Position numbers and translations under genes: made by a program
Assembly: GCF_965215655.1 (NCBI RefSeq)
Contig: NZ_OZ244111.1
Coordinates: 124,001 to 188,000 of the forward strand
From: Nioella sp965215655
GTDB taxonomy: Bacteria > Pseudomonadota > Alphaproteobacteria > Rhodobacterales > Rhodobacteraceae
DNA length: 64,000 bases
Direction: 5' to 3'
Shown here: positions 45,289 to 57,972 of the stretch, in pieces
How positions within the stretch are numbered: position 1 is the stretch's first letter
How the letters are laid out: each line of letters opens with the position of its first letter
The notes under the pieces: generated by a model
What the model was told of the DNA's origin: nothing
What the model saw: the letters and a program-made list of their open reading frames with translations, nothing else
Database searches by the model: none

Positions 45289-45440
45289 GTCTGATCGAGC
45301 GATTTGACGTGCGGGTACATCGGCCAGTGTCTTGTCCGGGGTGGGGCGATCAGGGGGATGGCCGGAACCGACGTGAGGAAACTGGCCGGAATGATGCTCG
45401 TGGTGAGGTGAAGGACGGGGAAACGGGGTATGTCAGCGCC
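45280..45440 (+). repeat. Direct repeat unit, copy B
   Basis: This is the partner of 44199-44357 with several substitutions and small indels. It begins inside the palindrome at 45259-45288 and ends where a terminator hairpin replaces the rest of the clpB tail. Confidence 0.75.
45379..45440 (+). pseudogene. clpB 3'-end fragment, copy B (frameshifted)
   Basis: Sequence from AAACTGGCCGG to GTCAGCGCC matches copy A, but one base of the GTT codon is missing, which shifts the frame. It lacks the last 25 codons of clpB. It is a second, older-looking fragment. Confidence 0.8.
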
Positions 45441-45471
45441 CCCGGAAATCTCCTTCCGGGGGCGCCTTTTT
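45436..45471 (+). terminator. Rho-independent terminator at the end of copy B
   Basis: GCGCCCCCGGA (45436-45446) pairs with TCCGGGGGCGC (45455-45465) and CTTTTT follows on the plus strand. No intact plus-strand gene precedes it, so it is probably a leftover of the DNA from which copy B derives. Confidence 0.85.
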
Positions 45472-45496
45472 CTGCCGTAAGCCGTTGGGGACGGTC

Positions 45497-45988
45497 TCAG
45501 GCTGGCAGAAGCACGGAATCGATGATGTGCACGACCCCGTTCGAGGCCATCACATCGGCGGTTGTGACGTTCGCGGAGTGGTTCAGCACCACGCCATGAC
45601 CCTGCCCGTTGGCGCGGATATAGCCGCCCTGAACGGTGGGGATGCGGCCCCTTTGGCCGAGGATGGCGGAGGCCGGGTAGTAGGCGGCCGACACATGGTA
45701 GGTCAGCACGTCGGTCAGCGCCGGGATGTCGTGCAGAAGGCCGTTCAGCACGCCATGGGGCAGATGCTCGAAGGCGCGGTTGGTGGGCGCGAAAACGGTC
45801 AAGTTGCCGGGGCCTGCCAGCGTGTCGACGAGGCCCGCCGCCTGAACGGCGGTAACAAGCGTGGAGAGTTCTGGTGTGGCGACGGCGAGGTCAACGATGG
45901 TCGCGGATTGAGCCGACAGGATCGCGGGTGTTGCCAGCGATGCGGCGGCTGCCCCTGCGGTGGCGGTGAAAAACTGACGACGGTTCAT
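45497..45988 (-). CDS. Fasciclin-domain protein with twin-arginine signal
   Basis: The 163-aa protein has a Tat-like signal (MNRRQFFTATAGAAAASLAT) and one FAS1 domain (FSTLVTAVQAAG-like ELSTLVTAVQAAGLVDTL, LTVFAPTNRAFEHL, YHVSAAYYPASAIL, HIIDSVLLPA). FAS1 proteins are exported adhesion or ligand-binding modules. It follows the similar gene at 46046-46528 on the same strand, with a hairpin between them. Confidence 0.9.
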   Translation of the reverse strand: MNRRQFFTATAGAAAASLATPAILSAQSATIVDLAVATPELSTLVTAVQAAGLVDTLAGPGNLTVFAPTNRAFEHLPHGVLNGLLHDIPALTDVLTYHVSAAYYPASAILGQRGRIPTVQGGYIRANGQGHGVVLNHSANVTTADVMASNGVVHIIDSVLLPA

Positions 45989-46011
45989 GGGGATCTCCCT
46001 GTTTGGTCAAA

Positions 46012-46038
46012 GGAAAGGCCCGCCGGTCAGGGCGGGCC
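46012..46038 (-). terminator. Hairpin between the two fasciclin genes
   Basis: GGCCCGCC (46017-46024) pairs with GGCGGGCC (46031-46038). On the minus strand TTTCCTTT follows. It would partly end transcription of the first gene before the second. Confidence 0.65.
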
Positions 46039-46045
46039 GATGTGC

Positions 46046-46528
46046 TTACATCGAAGGCATGATCACCGCGTCGATCACGTGGATCACGCCGTTCGAGGCT
46101 TCGATATCGGCTGCGACCACATTGGCGCCGTTCACGGTCACGCCGTCCATGGTGCCGATCTCGATTTCGCCGCCCTGGACGGTCGTGGCCATCATGCCGT
46201 CGGACAGATCGCCGGACATGACTGCGCCTGCGACCACGTGATAGGTCAGGATGGCGACCAGTTGATCTAGGTTCTCCTCCATCAGCAAGCTTTCGACGGT
46301 GCCCTCTGGCAGGGCGGCGAAGGCCTCATCCGTGGGGGCGAAGACGGTGAAGGGGCCGTCACCGCGCAGGGTGTCTTCCAGACCGGCGGCCTGCACGGCA
46401 GCGACGAGCGTGTTGAACGAGCCCGCGCCCACGGCGGTATCGACGATGTCCATGGAATGACCGTCCGCGAAGGCGGCGGTGGAAAGCATCACAGCGGCAG
46501 CGGTGCCAAGAAAAGTACGACGGATCAT
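46046..46528 (-). CDS. Fasciclin-domain protein
   Basis: The 160-aa protein has an N-terminal export signal that also fits the twin-arginine pattern (MIRRTFLGTAAAVMLSTAAF) and one FAS1 domain: SFNTLVAAVQAAGLEDTL, FTVFAPTDEAFAALP, LTYHVVAGAVMSGDL and VIHVIDAVIMPSM. It is the first of two tandem FAS1 genes. They are clearly related but not identical, so the duplication is not recent. Confidence 0.92.
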   Translation of the reverse strand: MIRRTFLGTAAAVMLSTAAFADGHSMDIVDTAVGAGSFNTLVAAVQAAGLEDTLRGDGPFTVFAPTDEAFAALPEGTVESLLMEENLDQLVAILTYHVVAGAVMSGDLSDGMMATTVQGGEIEIGTMDGVTVNGANVVAADIEASNGVIHVIDAVIMPSM

Positions 46529-46805
46529 TTGTTGGTTCTCCTGTCCTGAGGAATGTGCCCTCGACTACGGGGACAGGGCGGGGCTGGATGACCTCGCAAC
46601 GTCATCAAATCCTTGAAAACCCGGATTGCCGAAACGATTGGCCGCGCTAAGCCACGGCGTTTTCGGTTTTCCACTCACAAAATCGTGCAGGCCTCGTGAT
46701 CGCGCGGTGATGATCCAGCCCGATTGTGACCATCCGCCGATTGATTGACGAGGCCGGGGCGGGCAAGGTTCCGGACAACCCAACAGCACTGAAAGGCACA
46801 AGGCG

Positions 46806-48296
46806 ATGATGTTCAGTTTCGTGGAGTTTCTGGCGCAGGCCTTTTTGTTCCTGGTCGGGGTGATCGTCCTGATTCTGCTGCTGGTGGCCATCTATGACCG
46901 GTTGCAGACCCATGACGCGATCCGGCGCAATTACCCGGTGATCGGGCGGTTCCGGGGGCTGTTCACTGCGTTGGGAGAGTTCTTCCGGCAGTACTTCTTT
47001 GCCATGGACCGGGAAGAGCTGCCCTTTAACCGGGCGCAGCGGGACTGGGTAAACCACGCCGCCGAGGGGGGCTCCAACACTCTGGCCTTCGGGTCCACCC
47101 GCGATCTGACCATCCCCGGCACGCCTATTTTCGTGAATGCCGCCTTCCCGCCGCTGGACAACCAATATGCCTCGACGGAACCGATGATCATCGGCCCGAC
47201 GGCGCGGCAGCCCTATATGGCGCCGTCGTTCTTCAATATCTCAGGGATGAGTTACGGCGCGATTTCCCGGCCTGCCGTGCAGGCGCTGAGCCGGGGTGCG
47301 AAGAAAGCCGGGATCTGGATGAACACCGGGGAAGGTGCGCTGTCGCCCTATCACCTGGAGGGCGGCTGCGACATCGTCTTTCAGATCGGCACCGCCAAAT
47401 ATGGGGTGCGCAACCCCGATGGCAGCCTGAACGACGACAAGCTGCGCGAGGTCGCTGCCCATGACGCGGTAAAGATGTTCGAGCTGAAGCTCGCGCAGGG
47501 GGCCAAGCCCGGCAAGGGAGGTATCCTGCCCGCCGAAAAGATCACAGCCGAGATCGCCCAGATCCGGGGCATCGTGCCGGGTGAGGATAGCCTGTCGCCG
47601 AACCGGCACGTCGAGATCGACGACTGGGGCGACCTGCTGGACATGATCGCTCATATCCGAGAGGTCACCGGCAAGCCCGTCGGCATCAAGACCGTGGCGG
47701 GCGGGGCGGAGCCGTTCGAGGACCTCTTCCGCCTGATCATCGAACGCGGCGAAGACAGCGCGCCCGATTTCATCACGCTTGACGGTGGCGAGGGCGGCAC
47801 CGGCGCCTCGCCCATGCCATTGATGGACCTTGTCGGCATGTCGATCCGCGAGGCGCTGCTGATGGTGTCGGACCTGCGCGACCGGCACGGGCTGAAGGAT
47901 CGGGTCCGGCTCATTGCCTCTGGCAAGCTGGTGAACCCCGGTGATGTGGCCTGGGCGCTGGCTGCGGGGGCCGATTTTGTAACATCCGCCCGTGGCTTCA
48001 TGTTCTCGCTGGGCTGTATCCAGGCGCTGAAATGTAACAAGAACACCTGTCCAACCGGCATCACCACCCATGATCCGCGCTTTCAGAAGGGCCTGGTGGT
48101 CGAGGTGAAAGAGGATCGCGTCGCGCGCTACGCCAAGGGAATCATCAAGGAAGTCGAGACTATCGCCCATTCCGTGGGCGTGACCGAACCCCGCCAGTTG
48201 CGCCGCCGCCACGTGCGTCTGGTGATGGCCGATGGCACATCACGTCCCATGCACGAAGTTTTTCCCCGCGGTCACGAGATTCCAACAATGCCGTGA
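46806..48296 (+). CDS. FMN-binding glutamate-synthase-like protein
   Basis: The 496-aa protein has an N-terminal membrane helix (FVEFLAQAFLFLVGVIVLIL) and then the FMN-binding barrel of the GltB large subunit. A 3Fe-4S cluster motif is present as CIQALKCNKNTCPTG (C-x5-C-x4-C). It lacks the glutaminase and GltD parts, so it cannot be a complete glutamate synthase. Stand-alone versions are widespread with unknown electron partner. The ribosome site AAGG precedes ATG 46806. Confidence 0.88.
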   Translation: MMFSFVEFLAQAFLFLVGVIVLILLLVAIYDRLQTHDAIRRNYPVIGRFRGLFTALGEFFRQYFFAMDREELPFNRAQRDWVNHAAEGGSNTLAFGSTRDLTIPGTPIFVNAAFPPLDNQYASTEPMIIGPTARQPYMAPSFFNISGMSYGAISRPAVQALSRGAKKAGIWMNTGEGALSPYHLEGGCDIVFQIGTAKYGVRNPDGSLNDDKLREVAAHDAVKMFELKLAQGAKPGKGGILPAEKITAEIAQIRGIVPGEDSLSPNRHVEIDDWGDLLDMIAHIREVTGKPVGIKTVAGGAEPFEDLFRLIIERGEDSAPDFITLDGGEGGTGASPMPLMDLVGMSIREALLMVSDLRDRHGLKDRVRLIASGKLVNPGDVAWALAAGADFVTSARGFMFSLGCIQALKCNKNTCPTGITTHDPRFQKGLVVEVKEDRVARYAKGIIKEVETIAHSVGVTEPRQLRRRHVRLVMADGTSRPMHEVFPRGHEIPTMP

Positions 48297-48368
48297 GCCC
48301 CGCTGCTTTCGCTTTGTTGCGGCCCATCTCTTTGGCAGTGTCGCGGCAAGCAAATGCAGGAGATCCCA

Positions 48369-49274
48369 ATGGCCCATCGCTGGAAAAACGACCTGACCCA
48401 TGCGGACGTAACCCCAAAGGGTCTGTTCCTGAACCGCCGCCAACTGATGGCCGGGGCAGGGGCCATGGCCGGTGCAGGGCTGATCGGCGGGCAGGTCCGC
48501 GCGCAAGAGGCGCTGGAACCCAACACCTTCGAAGAGATCACCAGCTACAACAACTTCTACGAGTTCGGCACCGGCAAGACCGATCCGGCCGCCTACGCCC
48601 ACATGCTGACGACTGATCCCTGGTCGATCGAAATCGACGGCATGGTCGACAATCCCGGCACCTACTCGCTGGCCGAGATCCTGGATGGCATGGCCATCGA
48701 AGAGCGCATCTACCGGTTCCGCTGTGTCGAGGCGTGGTCGATGGTGATCCCGTGGAACGGGTTCGAACTGGCCGATCTGCTCAATCGCGTCGGCGTGCAG
48801 GAAGGGGCGCAATACGTGGCCTTTGAAACGCTGGTGCGGCCCGAGGAAATGCCCGGTCAGCGCAGCCCGATCCTGAACTGGCCCTACCGCGAGGGTCTGC
48901 GTCTGGACGAAGCCATGCATCCGCTGACCCTGATGGCGACCGGTCTCTATGGTGAACCCATGCCCAATCAGAACGGCGCGCCGATCCGGCTGGTGGTGCC
49001 GTGGAAATACGGGTTCAAGTCGATCAAGTCGATCGTCCGCATTACCCTGACAGATGAAGAACCGCCCACCACCTGGAACATGCAGAACAGCCGCGAATAC
49101 GGCTTTTACTCCAACGTGAACCCCGAGGTGGATCACCCCCGCTGGTCCCAGGCCAGCGAACGTCGGGTTGGTGGCGGCCTGTTTGCCCGACGCATCCCGA
49201 CGCTGATGTTCAACGGCTACGAGGATGAGGTCGCCTCGATGTACGAGGGCATGGACCTGTCCGAGTATTTCTGA
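48369..49274 (+). CDS. msrP: Protein-methionine-sulfoxide reductase, catalytic subunit
   Basis: The 301-aa periplasmic molybdoenzyme repairs oxidised methionines of envelope proteins. A Tat signal is present (LNRRQLMAGAGAMAGAGL), C119 in YRFRCVEAWSM is the molybdenum ligand, and WNGFELADLL, PWKYGFKSIKSIVRI and the C-terminal RRIPTLMFNGYEDEV are conserved. ATG 48369 was chosen because AGGAGA lies five bases ahead; an earlier ATG 48354 is inside that leader. msrQ begins nine bases after the stop. Confidence 0.95.
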   Translation: MAHRWKNDLTHADVTPKGLFLNRRQLMAGAGAMAGAGLIGGQVRAQEALEPNTFEEITSYNNFYEFGTGKTDPAAYAHMLTTDPWSIEIDGMVDNPGTYSLAEILDGMAIEERIYRFRCVEAWSMVIPWNGFELADLLNRVGVQEGAQYVAFETLVRPEEMPGQRSPILNWPYREGLRLDEAMHPLTLMATGLYGEPMPNQNGAPIRLVVPWKYGFKSIKSIVRITLTDEEPPTTWNMQNSREYGFYSNVNPEVDHPRWSQASERRVGGGLFARRIPTLMFNGYEDEVASMYEGMDLSEYF

Positions 49275-49283
49275 GGCCCCGAA

Positions 49284-49889
49284 ATGATCGACACGCTGAA
49301 CCAGACCCTGCGTCGCCTGCCGGAATGGCCGCTTTATATCCTGGGCTTCCTGCCAGCGGTCTGGCTGCTGTGGCTTGGCGTCAATGGCGGGCTTGGAGTG
49401 GAGCCGATCAAGGCGCTGGAACATGAGCTTGGCGTCATCGCGCTGCAATTCCTGATTGCCACGCTGCTGGTCACGCCTTTGCGCCGCTATGCCGGGCTGA
49501 ACCTGCTGAAGTTCCGCCGCGCCTTCGGGCTGTTGGGGTTCGGTTATGTCTGTCTGCATCTGCTGACATGGCTGGCGCTCGATATGTCCTTCCTCTGGGG
49601 CCAGATCGCCGAGGATCTGGTGGAGCGTCCCTACATCACCATCGGTATGGCGGCCTTCCTGATGCTGCTGCCGCTGGCCCTGACCTCGACCAAGGCGGCC
49701 ATTCGCCGGATGGGCATGCGCTGGCACAAGCTTCATCGGCTGTCCTACGTGGCGGTGGTTCTGGGCGGGCTGCATTTCGTGATGCAGGAAAAGGTCTGGT
49801 CCGTTCAGTCGCTGGCATATCTTGCGATTGCCGTGTCGGTCGTGGCGATGCGGGCGCTGTGGATGACTCGCCGAGTCGCCCGGTCCTGA
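49284..49889 (+). CDS. msrQ: Heme-binding membrane subunit MsrQ
   Basis: The 201-aa protein has six hydrophobic segments and the His residues expected for heme b (ALEHELGVIAL, LHLLTWLALDM, WHKLHRLSYVAVVLGGLHFVM). It passes electrons from the quinol or flavin side of the inner membrane to MsrP in the periplasm. It follows msrP directly and shares its promoter. Confidence 0.94.
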   Translation: MIDTLNQTLRRLPEWPLYILGFLPAVWLLWLGVNGGLGVEPIKALEHELGVIALQFLIATLLVTPLRRYAGLNLLKFRRAFGLLGFGYVCLHLLTWLALDMSFLWGQIAEDLVERPYITIGMAAFLMLLPLALTSTKAAIRRMGMRWHKLHRLSYVAVVLGGLHFVMQEKVWSVQSLAYLAIAVSVVAMRALWMTRRVARS

Positions 49890-50099
49890 CGTGATTCACG
49901 CCGTTTGCTCCCCTGATTTGGGGATAAGAATGTGGATAACGCGAGATATGGTGTGTTGAGTCGGGTTGTGTTTGCTGCGGGGCGGCATCGTCATTCTGTT
50001 CCGCGTCTTCCGACGTCCATCTGGAGGTCAATAAATGATTGATTTCATTGAATTTAAGTGGGTCTGACAAAAAAAGTTCATGTTTCTTCAAAAAACCGC
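49890..50099. other. Intergenic region ahead of the rrn promoter
   Basis: No gene is visible between msrQ and the rrn promoter. The only notable element is TGTGGATAA at 49931-49939, a perfect DnaA box on the minus strand. A run of A residues (near 50068-50095) may be an UP element for the rrn promoter. Confidence 0.5.
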
Positions 50100-50128
50100 T
50101 TGCGGGTTTTGTTTGGTGGGCCTAGAAC
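50100..50128 (+). promoter_or_regulatory. rrn operon promoter
   Basis: TTGCGG (50100-50105) and TAGAAC (50123-50128) are separated by exactly 17 bases. An A/T-rich stretch lies just upstream, as in strong rRNA promoters. The 16S gene begins about 440 bp downstream. Confidence 0.75.
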
Positions 50129-50278
50129 CCCCTTCACCGGCGGCGCTGAGGCGCTGACGGGGCGCCAGACGGGCGGTTCGGGAGACTGGATCGAGACGAG
50201 GCGGAAGGAAAAATCGAGGGATTGTTGAGCGGGCGGCGCTAGTAAGGATTAGCGCAGTCGGTTTGATTTTGTCTCTCA

Positions 50279-50290
50279 TGCTCTTTGACA
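50279..50290 (+). promoter_or_regulatory. boxA antitermination site in the rrn leader
   Basis: TGCTCTTTGACA matches the boxA consensus TGCTCTTTAACA at all but one position. It would bind NusB/S10 and keep the polymerase going through the structured rRNA genes. Confidence 0.75.
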
Positions 50291-50568
50291 ATTTGGTTTT
50301 CTGAAGAGATATGCGGGCGGTTTGGTCTGTTCGATGGATCAACGTCTGTATATCGCGCCACTAGAAGCAATTCGATGATGTGGTGTCAGCTTCACTGTTT
50401 GAGCGGCTTTCGGTTTCTGATGAAACCTGAAGCACGTTATCAAACAGATGACTTCCGATACGTGTTCGACCTTAGCCGGGCGGACATATGGACTTGCCCC
50501 CAAAGCGGTCCTGAGTATCGGAGATGTGCAGAGGTTCGAACGTCAAGGATAGCATCGCAAGGTGCTTT

Positions 50569-52038
<1,470 letters not shown>

Positions 52039-52288
52039 AAGGATGATCCTAGCAGGTTGGCTTGCCAATCTCGTGGATCACTTAGCAACGGCAGCAATCA
52101 AAGCTGCCAATGCCGGGACCTTTCGGGGTCACTGGCTTGGCCAGGCCGTCCTCATATCTCTTCAGGAACATGTACGGGTTACCGCCCGTTCGTGGCATCG
52201 ACCCAACACAACCGGGTGCCTCCCCGCGCATTCGCTTTGCGAATACGCTTGGTCGCACTTACGGATTTGGCCGGTGCCAAATCCATAA

Positions 52289-52365
<77 letters not shown>

Positions 52366-52386
52366 TCATCCTTCGGGATACAGTTT

Positions 52387-52462
52387 GGGGCCTTAGCTCA
52401 GCTGGGAGAGCGCCTGATTTGCATTCAGGAGGTCAGGAGTTCGATCCTCCTAGGCTCCACCA
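52387..52462 (+). tRNA. tRNA-Ala (TGC anticodon)
   Basis: The 76-nt cloverleaf starts GGGGCCTTAGCTC and ends GGCTCCACCA. The loop TTTGCAT gives anticodon TGC. It is the second spacer tRNA, in the usual Ile-Ala order. Confidence 0.98.
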
Positions 52463-52857
52463 CTTTCAATTGCTGCGCAGTTGAAAGTGTGCGCGTCAGC
52501 GTCTTTTGCTTGCAAAAGCGCGAGAGCGGCACCCGGTCGAGGTCTTCGACATCCCCCAGGTTTGACTGCTGAACAGTTTGCGAACTGCTCTGCTGTCCAA
52601 CCGGACAATTGACATCGTTTAGAGAGATACAAACATCAGTTTGCTTTGCTGATCTGGCAAGTGGGTCAGGTCATGGGGTTCGACCCCAGAGGCAAAGCTA
52701 ACTAATCCAAGTCAAGTACACTAACCAGGCGATCCGCATGGATTGCCAAATGTTCCCCTTTGCGAACCAGCGGGGGGAGCGGGATAGTAACTGCTTTTGA
52801 TCTGGTGTCCCTGTCTCGGGGACATCCTTGGGAAGAAGCCTGTCTTCTTCTGGATCA
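52463..52857 (+). other. 16S-23S spacer after tRNA-Ala
   Basis: About 395 bp of transcribed spacer with no gene. A hairpin CACTTTCAA/TTGAAAGTG follows the tRNA directly (52461-52489). The last part (GGATCAAATCAAGCG) is complementary to sequence at the 3' end of the 23S gene and forms its processing stem. Confidence 0.7.
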
Positions 52858-55686
<2,829 letters not shown>

Positions 55687-55824
55687 TCCAGTAGAAGCCA
55701 GACTTCATGGCCCTACAATCAATCAAAAGCAGAAACTACACCAACACAAACAGTCACTTGACCTGGATGAAGATGTTTGACCCTTTCCCCCGATCAAAAA
55801 GGGGAAAACAGGGTTTGCTTGTTC

Positions 55825-55942
55825 GGTTTGGTGGTCATAGCGCGAGTGAAACACCCGATCCCATCCCGAACTCGGCCGTTAAGCACCGTTGCGCCGATGG
55901 TACTGCGTCTCAAGACGTGGGAGAGTAGGTCACCGCCAAACC
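55825..55942 (+). rRNA. rrf: 5S ribosomal RNA
   Basis: About 118 nt starting GGTTTGGTGGTCATAG and ending CACCGCCAAACC, which pair as the terminal stem. Internal ACCCGATCCCATCCCGAAC and the loop E region are typical. Confidence 0.96.
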
Positions 55943-56015
55943 TAACAAGCAAACCCAAATCTCTCGAAAACGATACCACACTCAGCCCAGATCAAAACAA
56001 TATCCGGGCAAGTGG

Positions 56016-56080
<65 letters not shown>

Positions 56081-56092
<12 letters not shown>

Positions 56093-56120
56093 AAATAAAC
56101 ACACAAAACAATCACGTTAC
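56081..56120 (+). repeat. Left attachment-type repeat at the tRNA-fMet 3' end
   Basis: CCCCCGCAACCA and the following bases to ATCACGTTAC recur at 59764-59804. Sixteen bases at the start and ten at the end match exactly; the middle differs by a few substitutions and a two-base indel. Duplication of a tRNA 3' end is the usual sign of site-specific integration. Confidence 0.65.
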
Positions 56121-56290
56121 GCCCCGCAATCGCAGGGCTTCTTGCGTTCGCACTACCGCGGTGGAAGCACTGTGGAAGAACGCGGAGCAAGAAAACCGCT
56201 GTGGCACTCCAGCCTCAGCCAACCCACGCCCGTCCCAATCCGAACAGCACTGGCAGGCCGCACCTTCCCTCGCTTCACAGGGAGCGTCCA

Positions 56291-56415
56291 CCCGCGCACC
56301 GTGATCTGATGCACCGCATCGCGCTTGAACTCGTCGCTGTAATTGCTTGTCCCCATGTCGGCCTCCTTGCCTAAAAATTAGGGGGCAAAGCGTCTACAAA
56401 TCTAGGGGCACCTCA
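56291..56415 (-). mobile_element. IS3-family element remnant (5' end of orfA and left terminus)
   Basis: On the minus strand the terminus-like TGAGGTGCCCCTAGATTT is followed by AAGGAGGCCGAC and an ATG (56356) whose product begins MGTSNYSDEFKRDAVHQITV, the typical start of an IS3-family OrfA. After 22 codons similarity ends abruptly, so only a stub is left and the frame runs into unrelated DNA. Confidence 0.75.
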
Positions 56416-56489
56416 CCCGTCCTGTTCGACGCTGCACCGAAGGCCAACAGACAAAGCCCACGCCCGACGTTCGCAGGGAAGGAGGATTT

Positions 56490-56513
56490 GCGCCTGCGGT
56501 CTCCCGCAGGCGC
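56490..56513 (-). terminator. Hairpin after the transmembrane anchor gene
   Basis: GCGCCTGCGG (56490-56499) and CCGCAGGCGC (56504-56513) form a perfect ten-base stem just after the minus-strand stop at 56520. T residues beyond it are few, so efficiency is uncertain. Confidence 0.55.
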
Positions 56514-56519
56514 ATTGTC

Positions 56520-57170
56520 TCACTCGCTGCGAACGATTTCGCTGTAGGCACCGCGCAGCTGCAAAGTGACGGTCACGTCGGAATCGTCGCGGTTGCGCCA
56601 GAACCAGCCGTGTTCGCCGGGGAATGGCGCCTCGATGCTGCCTGCGCCCTCGGTCGCGCCGCGGCCGCGGTCGTAGTCCACCGACTGGCCGTCGCCATGG
56701 GCGTGCAGGTCGAAGTTGATGCGCCCGCCTTCAGCGACCCACGAATATTCGACGATATCGCCTGCGGCCATAACCATCTTGACCTCGGTGAACGCGTCCG
56801 GTGCCAGCGTGAAGGTCACCGTGTCGTTCCAGGCTTCCTGTGCATGGGCCGCGCCGACGAAGAGGCCGAAAATGTCTTCCATGAGGCTCGAGGACTGTTC
56901 GCCGTCACCATGGATCAGCTCATCCTCGGCCGCCTCGCGGGCGAGCTGCTGCTTGATCTCGCCCATCTCGGTGAGGCCGAGGACATTGCCGACGCCGGTC
57001 GGGTCGATCCCGTATTCGGCCGGCAGGTAGACGCCGACCCCGATGAAGGCCGCCCCGATCACGGCGGCGATGGTCGAGCGCCGGAGTTGCCGGGGCGTCG
57101 GCAGGAGGGCTGGATCGGGCTTCTCCGCGGTCAATTGCATCGTGTCACGCATTCTATCGATGAGTTGCAT
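56520..57170 (-). CDS. Transmembrane anchor protein of metal-response cluster
   Basis: The 216-aa protein has a short cytoplasmic N-terminus, one membrane helix (TIAAVIGAAFIGVGVYL) and a periplasmic domain containing FTLAPDAFTEVKMVMAAG, INFDLHAHGDG and the aromatic end GEHGWFWRNRDD. Proteins of this type are found next to HupE/UreJ transporters in metal-resistance clusters, and several His residues could bind metal. It starts 13 bp after the HupE stop on the same strand and is probably translated with it. Confidence 0.75.
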   Translation of the reverse strand: MQLIDRMRDTMQLTAEKPDPALLPTPRQLRRSTIAAVIGAAFIGVGVYLPAEYGIDPTGVGNVLGLTEMGEIKQQLAREAAEDELIHGDGEQSSSLMEDIFGLFVGAAHAQEAWNDTVTFTLAPDAFTEVKMVMAAGDIVEYSWVAEGGRINFDLHAHGDGQSVDYDRGRGATEGAGSIEAPFPGEHGWFWRNRDDSDVTVTLQLRGAYSEIVRSE

Positions 57171-57182
57171 ATCCGTTTCTCC

Positions 57183-57911
57183 TTATGCGGCCGTGAGGAA
57201 GCCGTTGATCTGGTAGACGGTGAGCCAGATGCCAAGGCCCACCATGATGACGTTGGCGACGACGGCCTGGCTCATGAAGCGTGCGGACCGACGCCAGTAG
57301 CCCATCACGACGAGGATCGCGAAGAGCGCGAGGATCTGGCCGACCTCGACACCAACGTTGAAGGCCAGCAAGTTCCATAGGAGGCCATCCTCGGAGATGT
57401 CGTATTCGATGATCTTCGAGGCGAGGCCGGTGCCGTGGAAAAGGCCGAAGATCAGCGTCGCGGCCTTGGTGTTGGGCTGGAAGCCGAACCATTTCTGGTA
57501 GGCGCCGAGGTTGTCGAGGGCCTTGTAGACGACCGAAAGGCCGATGATGGCGTCGATGATGTAGGCATTGATGCCCAATCCCCACCAGACGCCGGCCAGC
57601 ATGGTCACCGAGTGGCCCACGGCGAAGATGCTGACATAGATGGCCACGTCCTTCATCCTGTAGAGGAAGAACACGACGCCCAGAAGGAACAGGATGTGGT
57701 CGTAGCCCGTCACCATGTGCTTGGCGCCGAGGTAGATGAAGGAGATGATGTGCACCCCCCAGATTTCCTGGATGTAGCCCGCGTCACCGGGGGTGACGTC
57801 ATGGGCCAGCACCTGCGCCACGCTCGAGGCGTAGAGCGCAAGGGCTGTCAGAAGGATGGCCGTGACGCGTCGCGACGCGAGAGTGTGCAGGGCCGATGAG
57901 TTGGAACTCAT
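57183..57911 (-). CDS. HupE/UreJ-family membrane protein
   Basis: The 242-aa protein has a signal-like first helix, then about six membrane helices. The metal-site motif is YDHILFLLGVVFFL preceded by LGAKHMVTG, and FGLFHGTGLASKI and FNVGVEVGQILAL are further family signatures. These proteins transport nickel or cobalt. ATG 57911 has GGAGA upstream; the longer open frame overlaps the His-rich gene. Its neighbours suggest a role in metal supply or resistance. Confidence 0.88.
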   Translation of the reverse strand: MSSNSSALHTLASRRVTAILLTALALYASSVAQVLAHDVTPGDAGYIQEIWGVHIISFIYLGAKHMVTGYDHILFLLGVVFFLYRMKDVAIYVSIFAVGHSVTMLAGVWWGLGINAYIIDAIIGLSVVYKALDNLGAYQKWFGFQPNTKAATLIFGLFHGTGLASKIIEYDISEDGLLWNLLAFNVGVEVGQILALFAILVVMGYWRRSARFMSQAVVANVIMVGLGIWLTVYQINGFLTAA

Positions 57912-57972
57912 GAAATGGTCTCCGTTCGTGCGAAAGAATGATCGGTGAGGCCGCGCGCTGGCGCGGTGCCGA

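Noticed and set aside
49931..49939. DnaA box as part of a replication origin
   Set aside because: Only one box was seen, with no AT-rich unwinding region next to it and no dnaA, hemE or parAB neighbours.
56153..56290. Continuation of the OrfA frame downstream of residue 22
   Set aside because: After MGTSNYSDEFKRDAVHQITV the sequence no longer resembles an IS3 transposase and has unrelated composition, so it is a chance open frame.
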